In this document: one piece after another, positions 59,670 to 64,000 of the stretch | Numbering within the stretch: the first letter of the stretch is position 1 | Layout of the letters: every line of letters begins with the position of its first letter | From: Goodfellowiella coeruleoviolacea | GTDB taxonomy: Bacteria; Actinomycetota; Actinomycetes; Mycobacteriales; Pseudonocardiaceae | Assembly (NCBI RefSeq): GCF_024171785.1 | Contig: NZ_JAMTCK010000010.1 | Location: 268,043-332,042 of the forward strand | Length of the DNA stretch: 64,000 bases | Reading direction: 5' to 3' | Position numbers and translations under genes: made by a program | Notes under the pieces: model-generated | Told to the model about the DNA's origin: nothing | The model's input: only the letters and a program-made list of their open reading frames with translations | Database searches by the model: none

Positions 59670-59809
59670 AAAAAATCGCGGTCGCCAGTTCACGTGATCG
59701 ATCGTCTTTCTGGCGTATTCCTCCCCAGCGCGGCTTGGTGTTTGCTGAGTGGGGCCACGGAAAACGGTGTCCCGTCTGCCGGAGAACACGAAGAAGGGAC
59801 GGGCTGCTG

Positions 59810-61210
59810 ATGACCCCAACACGTGCCGTTGTCCTCGGTGGTGGTCTTGCCGGCATGCTCGCGGCGACCAGCCTGGCCGCGCAGGTGGACCAGGTGACCG
59901 TGGTGGACCGGGACCGGCTCCCCGACGACCCACGGCCCCGCAGCGGCGTTCCCCAGGCACGGCACACCCACCTGCTCATGTCGGGTGGCGCCCGCACCAT
60001 CGACCGGCTGCTGCCCGGCACGCTCGACCGCCTCATCGCCCGCGGCGCCCGGCGCATCGGCATTCCCAACGAGATGGTGTCGCTGTCGGCCCAGGGGTGG
60101 ATCCACCGCTTCCCGGAGATCCAGTTCATGGTCTCCTGCAGCCGCGGCCTGCTCGACTGGGTGGTTCGGACCCAGGCGCTGGCCAATCCCCGAATCACCG
60201 TGCGCGACCACACCGACGTCCTCGGGCTGGACGGCGACCGGACCAGGGTGACGGGCGTGCTGGTCGCGGACCGCGGCAGCGGGACGCAGGAGCGGTTGCC
60301 GGCCGACATCACGGTGGACGCCACCGGCCGCGGCTCGAAGATGCGCCGGTGGCTTGAGCCGCTCGGCCTGCCCGCCGCCCGCGAGGAGACGGTCGACTCC
60401 GGACTCGCCTACGCCACCAGGGTTTTCCAGGCACCGGCCGCCGCCGCGCGGCGTTTCCCGCTGATCAACATCCAGGCCAGCCCCCAGGACGCCGAGCCGG
60501 GCAAGACCGCGACGCTGCTGCCCATCGAAGAGGGCCGCTGGATGGTGACCCTGTCCGGCACCCGAGGCGGGGAACCGCCCACCGACGAGGACCGGTTCGT
60601 CGACTTCGCCCGGTCGGTGCGCCACCCCCTGGTCGGCGACCTGATCGCCACCGCACGGCCGCTGTCCGGCGTCTACAGCTCGCACAGCACCGTGAACCGC
60701 CGGGTCTACTACGAGCGCCTGCCGGTCTGGCCGGACGGGCTGGTGGTGCTCGGCGACGCACTCGCCACCTTCAACCCGGTGTACGGGCACGGCATGTCGG
60801 TTGCCGCGCACAGCGCCGCGACCCTGGGCGCCGGGCTGCGGCGGTACGGCCTGGCCACCCCCGGGACCACCCGGCGCATCCAGCGGGCCCTGGCGCGGAC
60901 GGTGGACACGGCCTGGGTCATGGCCACCTCACAGGACATCCTCTACCCCGGGGCGGTCGGCAAGCCGCAGCCACGCCTGCTGCGGCTGTCCCGCCGCTAC
61001 GTCGACCGGCTGTCCCGAGCCGCCACCCGCGAGCCGAGGGTCACCGCCGCCATGATGAACGCGTTCACCCTCTCGGCGCCGATGACCTCGCTGCTGCACC
61101 CCGCCGTGGTGCTGGCGACACTGCGCGGGCCTCGCCGCCCACCGCTCGCCGGGCCGACCATCACCCAGGAGGAACGGGACTTCTGCGTCGAGCAGCACCC
61201 CTCGGCCTGA
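59810..61210 (+). CDS. FAD-dependent monooxygenase/epoxidase-like protein
   Basis: The 466-residue flavoprotein starts MTPTRAVVLGGGLAGMLAATSLA (dinucleotide-binding GxGxxG) and has the second FAD motif VVLGDALATFNPVYGHGMSVAAHSAATL plus DATGRGSKMRRWL. It belongs with aromatic-ring hydroxylases and polyketide epoxidases of the squalene-epoxidase-like type (for example those in polyether clusters). ATG 59810 fits the family start; the frame before it is not conserved. It converges on a P450 and a PKS gene, so it is probably a tailoring enzyme of that cluster. Confidence 0.82.
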   Translation: MTPTRAVVLGGGLAGMLAATSLAAQVDQVTVVDRDRLPDDPRPRSGVPQARHTHLLMSGGARTIDRLLPGTLDRLIARGARRIGIPNEMVSLSAQGWIHRFPEIQFMVSCSRGLLDWVVRTQALANPRITVRDHTDVLGLDGDRTRVTGVLVADRGSGTQERLPADITVDATGRGSKMRRWLEPLGLPAAREETVDSGLAYATRVFQAPAAAARRFPLINIQASPQDAEPGKTATLLPIEEGRWMVTLSGTRGGEPPTDEDRFVDFARSVRHPLVGDLIATARPLSGVYSSHSTVNRRVYYERLPVWPDGLVVLGDALATFNPVYGHGMSVAAHSAATLGAGLRRYGLATPGTTRRIQRALARTVDTAWVMATSQDILYPGAVGKPQPRLLRLSRRYVDRLSRAATREPRVTAAMMNAFTLSAPMTSLLHPAVVLATLRGPRRPPLAGPTITQEERDFCVEQHPSA

Positions 61211-61234
61211 CCGGGTTGCCGGTTGCCGGTGCCC

Positions 61235-62428
61235 TCACCAGGCCACCGGCAACCGGTGCACCCCGTAGATCTGCCGGTCGGTGCGCATCGGCACCTCCTC
61301 GGCCGCCACCGCCAGCCGCAGCGTGGGAAAGCGGTCGAACAACGCGGTGAAGCCCAACCGCATCTCGATGAGCGCCAGCCCCTGCCCGAGGCACTGGTGC
61401 ACCCCGTGCCCGAAGGACAGTTGACCGGCCGCGGACCTGGTGATGTCCAGCTCGTCGGGCTCGGGGAACCGGTTCGGGTCCCGGTTGGCCGCGGCGACGG
61501 AGACGGTGACCACCTCACCGGCCCTGATGAGCTGTCCCTCGAACTCGACGTCCTCGGTGGCGGTCCGGGTCAGGCCGTACTGCGGGATGCTCAGGTAGCG
61601 CAGCAGTTCGTCCACGGCACCGCGGATCAGCCCCGGGTCGGCGCGCAGGGCCGCCAGCTGGCTCGGGTTGCTCAGCAACGCGAACGTGCCCAGCCCGAGC
61701 ATGTTCGCGCTCGTCTCGTGACCGGCGATGAGCAGCAGGAACGCGATGCTGGTCAGCTCGACGTCGGTCAGCTCGGCCTGTGCCACCAGGTCACCGAGCA
61801 GGTCGTCGGCCGGCTCGGCCCGCTTGCGCAGCACCAGCTCGTACAGGTAGGCGTTGATGTCGGCGAACGCCTGCCCCATCTCCGCCACCTCCAGGCTGAC
61901 CAGCGCCTCGGACAGTCGGTGGAAGTGCGCCCGGTCGGCGTAGGGAACACCGAGCAGCGCGCACATCACCCTGGCCGGCACCGGCAACGCGAACTGCTCG
62001 ACCAGGTCGACCGGGGGCCGCAGCCGCGCCATCTCGTCCAGCTGCTCGGCGATGATCTGGGCGATCTGCGACTCCAGTTCACGCATCCGCCGGGCGGTGA
62101 ACCGTCCCGCGAGCAGCCGGCGGTACCGGGTGTGCTCGGGTGGGTCCAGCGCGAGGAAGTACCCGGGTGGCGTGGGCTGGACCTGGTCGGGGTCCACGGG
62201 GGGACCGACGGGCAGGCGCTTGAGTTCCAGTCGGGCGCTGAACGCGGGGTGGGACAGCAGCGCCCGCGCCTGGGCGTGGCCGGTGACCAGCCAGCCGCAG
62301 TGCCCGTCCGGGTAGCGCAGCCGGGTCACCGGGTGCCGCTCGCGCAGCAGGCGCAGCTGCTCCGGCGGGTCCAGCGGGTGCGGCCGGTGGGTGGACATGG
62401 TCACCGGGGCCGGCGGGGTCTGGGTCAT
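61235..62428 (-). CDS. cytochrome P450, polyketide tailoring
   Basis: The 397-residue P450 is complete: I-helix LLLIAGHETSANML (acid-Thr pair), ExxR in VDELLRYL, VSVAAANRDPNRFPEPDELDI and heme loop LSFGHGVHQCLGQGLALIEM. It resembles CYP107/CYP105-type macrolide hydroxylases. ATG 62428 overlaps the stop of the PKS gene by 4 bp, so it is translated together with the synthase and should oxidise its released product. Confidence 0.9.
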   Translation of the reverse strand: MTQTPPAPVTMSTHRPHPLDPPEQLRLLRERHPVTRLRYPDGHCGWLVTGHAQARALLSHPAFSARLELKRLPVGPPVDPDQVQPTPPGYFLALDPPEHTRYRRLLAGRFTARRMRELESQIAQIIAEQLDEMARLRPPVDLVEQFALPVPARVMCALLGVPYADRAHFHRLSEALVSLEVAEMGQAFADINAYLYELVLRKRAEPADDLLGDLVAQAELTDVELTSIAFLLLIAGHETSANMLGLGTFALLSNPSQLAALRADPGLIRGAVDELLRYLSIPQYGLTRTATEDVEFEGQLIRAGEVVTVSVAAANRDPNRFPEPDELDITRSAAGQLSFGHGVHQCLGQGLALIEMRLGFTALFDRFPTLRLAVAAEEVPMRTDRQIYGVHRLPVAW

Positions 62429-64000
62429 CGCACGTTCTCCTCGCTCACGCTGGTGATCGGTGGCGTGGCGACCCGCCGCAGCCAGGCGTCCACCGCCGCG
62501 GCGGTGTGGTCCGCGTAGTCGCCCATCATGCTGAAGTGGTCGCCGGGCACGTCCACCACGCTGTGCGCGCTCTCCCAGGAGGTGCGCCAGTCCTCGTCCC
62601 TGGTCCACTCGATCAGCGGCACGGTCGCCCGCACCAGCAGGATCGGACTGGCCAGGTCCTGGATCTTCCAGGGGAACGCCACGTACCGGCCCATCGCGGT
62701 CAGCCAGTCGTCGTTGAACGCGTAGCCCATGCCCACGTGCACGTCGTAGAGCCGCACCGCGAACTCGGGGATCAACGCGTCGGTGATGTGCGCGAGGTGC
62801 GGCCCGAAGGTGTCCAGCAGCACCACGCCGCACGGCCGCACCCCCTGGGCTTCCAGGTGCCTGGCCAGTGTCTGCGCCACCAGCCCACCCGAGGACAACC
62901 CGACCAGCGCGAAGGGCCGGTCCGCGTAGTGGGCGAGCACGGTCCGCGCGTGCAGCCGGATCAGCGCGTCGATGTCGCTGGGCAGCAGCTCCCCCTCGGT
63001 GAACCCCGGGTGCTGGAGCACGGACACCTCGTGGTCGTCGCGCAGCGGCGCGGCGAACCGGGCGAACTGCTGGGGGCCGGGCATGCCGATGAAGCCGGGC
63101 AGGCACACCAGGGCGGGCCCGCTCCCCCCGGTGCTGATCCAGCTGATGTCGACGGTCCCGGTCAGGTCGGTGGGATCGTCGAAGGTGCGGCGGAACCGGG
63201 AGGCCATGTCCAGGAAGTCCATGAACTCGTTGGCCTTGCCCAGCTCGATGGCCCGCCCGAACAGCGTGTTGAACTGGCCGCCCTCGATCTGCTCCTCGGG
63301 TGGCCGCTGCTCGGCCTGGGCCGGCTCCCCCAGGAGCGCGTCGAGGTGCTCGGCCAGGTCGGTGGGCGTGCGGTGGTCGAACACGGCCGCGGTGGGCAGC
63401 TCCCGACCGATGGCCGCGCCCAGTCGCCCGACCAGCTCGGCCGCGGTGACCGAGTCGAAGCCCAGCTCCAGGAAGCCGCGGTCGACGCGCACCTCGTCGG
63501 CCGCGGCGTGGCCCAGCACCACCGCGGTCTGCGCGCGGACCAGGCTCAGCAGCTCGGTGCGCCGCTGGTCCTCGGGCAGCTCCGCGAGCCCACCGGGCAG
63601 GGCCGGCGTGGCCTCCTGCTCGACAGGCACCGCCGGCTCGGGCTGGCTGGCCTGCCGGAGTGCCTTGCCGGCCGCGTTCACCCAGAACCGCCTGGTCTGG
63701 AAGGCGTAGGTGGGCAGGTCCACGCGCCGGGCGCGGCGTGGCGCGAACAGCGCCGCCCAGTCCACCGCGCTGCCGCCCACGTGCAGCTGTCCCAGCGCGG
63801 TGGCCAGGGTTTCGGTCTCGGGCCGGCCGCCGCGCAGCACGGGCACGAACACCGCCCGGCCGCTGGCCGCGGTGGCCGGCGCGCCACCGGTGCCTGGAGT
63901 GCGGGCGCATTCCCTGGCCGCGGCGGCCAGCGTCCCGTCCGGACCGGCGTCGACGAAGGTCCGCACGTTGCGGGCGAGCAGCCAGCGCACCCCGTCCTGG
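62425..64000 (-). CDS. modular type I polyketide synthase, C-terminal end (AT-ACP-TE)
   Basis: The frame is open to the window edge, so only the last 525 residues are seen. They comprise the end of an acyltransferase (VRTFVDAGPDGTLAAAA), the post-AT linker (VDLPTYAFQTRRFWV), an ACP (VDRGFLELGFDSVTAAELVGRLG, phosphopantetheine Ser in GFDS), and a thioesterase (LVCLPGFIGMPGPQQF, nucleophile in LVGLSSGGLVAQ, LLDTFG, His in VPGDHFSMMGDY). No reductive domain lies between AT and ACP, so the last extension keeps its beta-keto group. The TE releases or cyclises the chain, and a P450 is coupled downstream. Confidence 0.92.
   Translation of the reverse strand, partial: QDGVRWLLARNVRTFVDAGPDGTLAAAARECARTPGTGGAPATAASGRAVFVPVLRGGRPETETLATALGQLHVGGSAVDWAALFAPRRARRVDLPTYAFQTRRFWVNAAGKALRQASQPEPAVPVEQEATPALPGGLAELPEDQRRTELLSLVRAQTAVVLGHAAADEVRVDRGFLELGFDSVTAAELVGRLGAAIGRELPTAAVFDHRTPTDLAEHLDALLGEPAQAEQRPPEEQIEGGQFNTLFGRAIELGKANEFMDFLDMASRFRRTFDDPTDLTGTVDISWISTGGSGPALVCLPGFIGMPGPQQFARFAAPLRDDHEVSVLQHPGFTEGELLPSDIDALIRLHARTVLAHYADRPFALVGLSSGGLVAQTLARHLEAQGVRPCGVVLLDTFGPHLAHITDALIPEFAVRLYDVHVGMGYAFNDDWLTAMGRYVAFPWKIQDLASPILLVRATVPLIEWTRDEDWRTSWESAHSVVDVPGDHFSMMGDYADHTAAAVDAWLRRVATPPITSVSEENVR

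Noticed and set aside
59700-59730. Second copy of the Tn3-type inverted repeat
   Set aside because: Only GGCGTATTCC is shared with the right repeat; the neighbouring bases do not match and there is no target duplication.

Overview
The window is very GC-rich, has dense short intergenic gaps, uses GTG and TTG starts, and carries SARP, HxlR, GlxA and ArsR regulators, Tat lipoproteins and a type I polyketide synthase. This points to a filamentous actinomycete, plausibly of the Pseudonocardiaceae or Streptomyces type; the genus is an inference and cannot be fixed from the sequence alone. About 64 protein-coding genes can be supported. I saw no rRNA, tRNA or CRISPR array.

Left part (1-29 kb): an accessory region of small self-contained modules, mostly one regulator plus one oxidoreductase, exporter or methyltransferase. 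In order these are a glyoxalase tail; a DrrC-like UvrA paralogue; a tautomerase interrupted at its 3' end by a 2.2-kb Tn3-family relic with 44-bp inverted repeats and a 5-bp target duplication; PhzF; a truncated TetR; an endonuclease/exonuclease/phosphatase-fold protein; two methyltransferases; a fluoride-export operon (crcB, DUF190, crcB); an aldo/keto reductase under a MerR-type promoter; a streptomycin-phosphotransferase-like gene divergent from a tetR-glycosyltransferase operon; a second glycosyltransferase with a polysaccharide deacetylase; an ArsR/MFS pair; an XRE/SDR pair; a MerR/SDR operon; a secreted GH53 galactanase; a ChrB-like regulator with an MFS exporter; and an HxlR/MFS pair.

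Middle part (29.4-41.5 kb): a coherent sugar-acid uptake and catabolism locus. A nine-gene leftward operon encodes an Opp/Dpp-type ABC importer, an aldo/keto reductase, an HpcH/HpaI aldolase, a BNR (sialidase-fold) protein and an SDR. Divergent from it is a rightward operon of DUF1537 acid-sugar kinase, PdxA2-type dehydrogenase and DeoR regulator. A 15-bp palindrome occurs twice in the divergent promoter region and twice more inside the kinase gene. This looks like a DeoR-controlled pathway that ends at dihydroxyacetone phosphate and pyruvate-level products.

From 41.8 to 48.7 kb lie a cupin gene whose promoter carries the same palindromic operator as the tautomerase 38 kb away, a TetR-controlled set (SDR, CocE hydrolase, quinone-oxidoreductase-like gene), an integrase-type transposase relic, and a two-gene operon of a HEAT-repeat protein and a MerR-HEAT fusion.

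The most interesting locus is 48.8-52.9 kb. An AfsR-type SARP regulator faces a 30-codon ORF with a near-perfect ribosome binding site. The peptide is Arg-rich and ends in WNPQYTYY. Three bases after its stop starts a short cytochrome P450. The layout, precursor size and YxYY C-terminus match the logic of P450-crosslinked RiPPs such as cittilin (core YIYY). A direct repeat with 11-bp spacing, 7 bp upstream of a -10-like element, fits a SARP binding site, so regulator and peptide operon probably form one system.

Right part (53-64 kb): an isocitrate/isopropylmalate-type dehydrogenase, more reductase, hydrolase and regulator pairs, a GlxA regulator, and then the edge of a type I polyketide cluster: an FAD monooxygenase, a P450 and the C-terminal AT-ACP-thioesterase end of a modular PKS that runs off the window.
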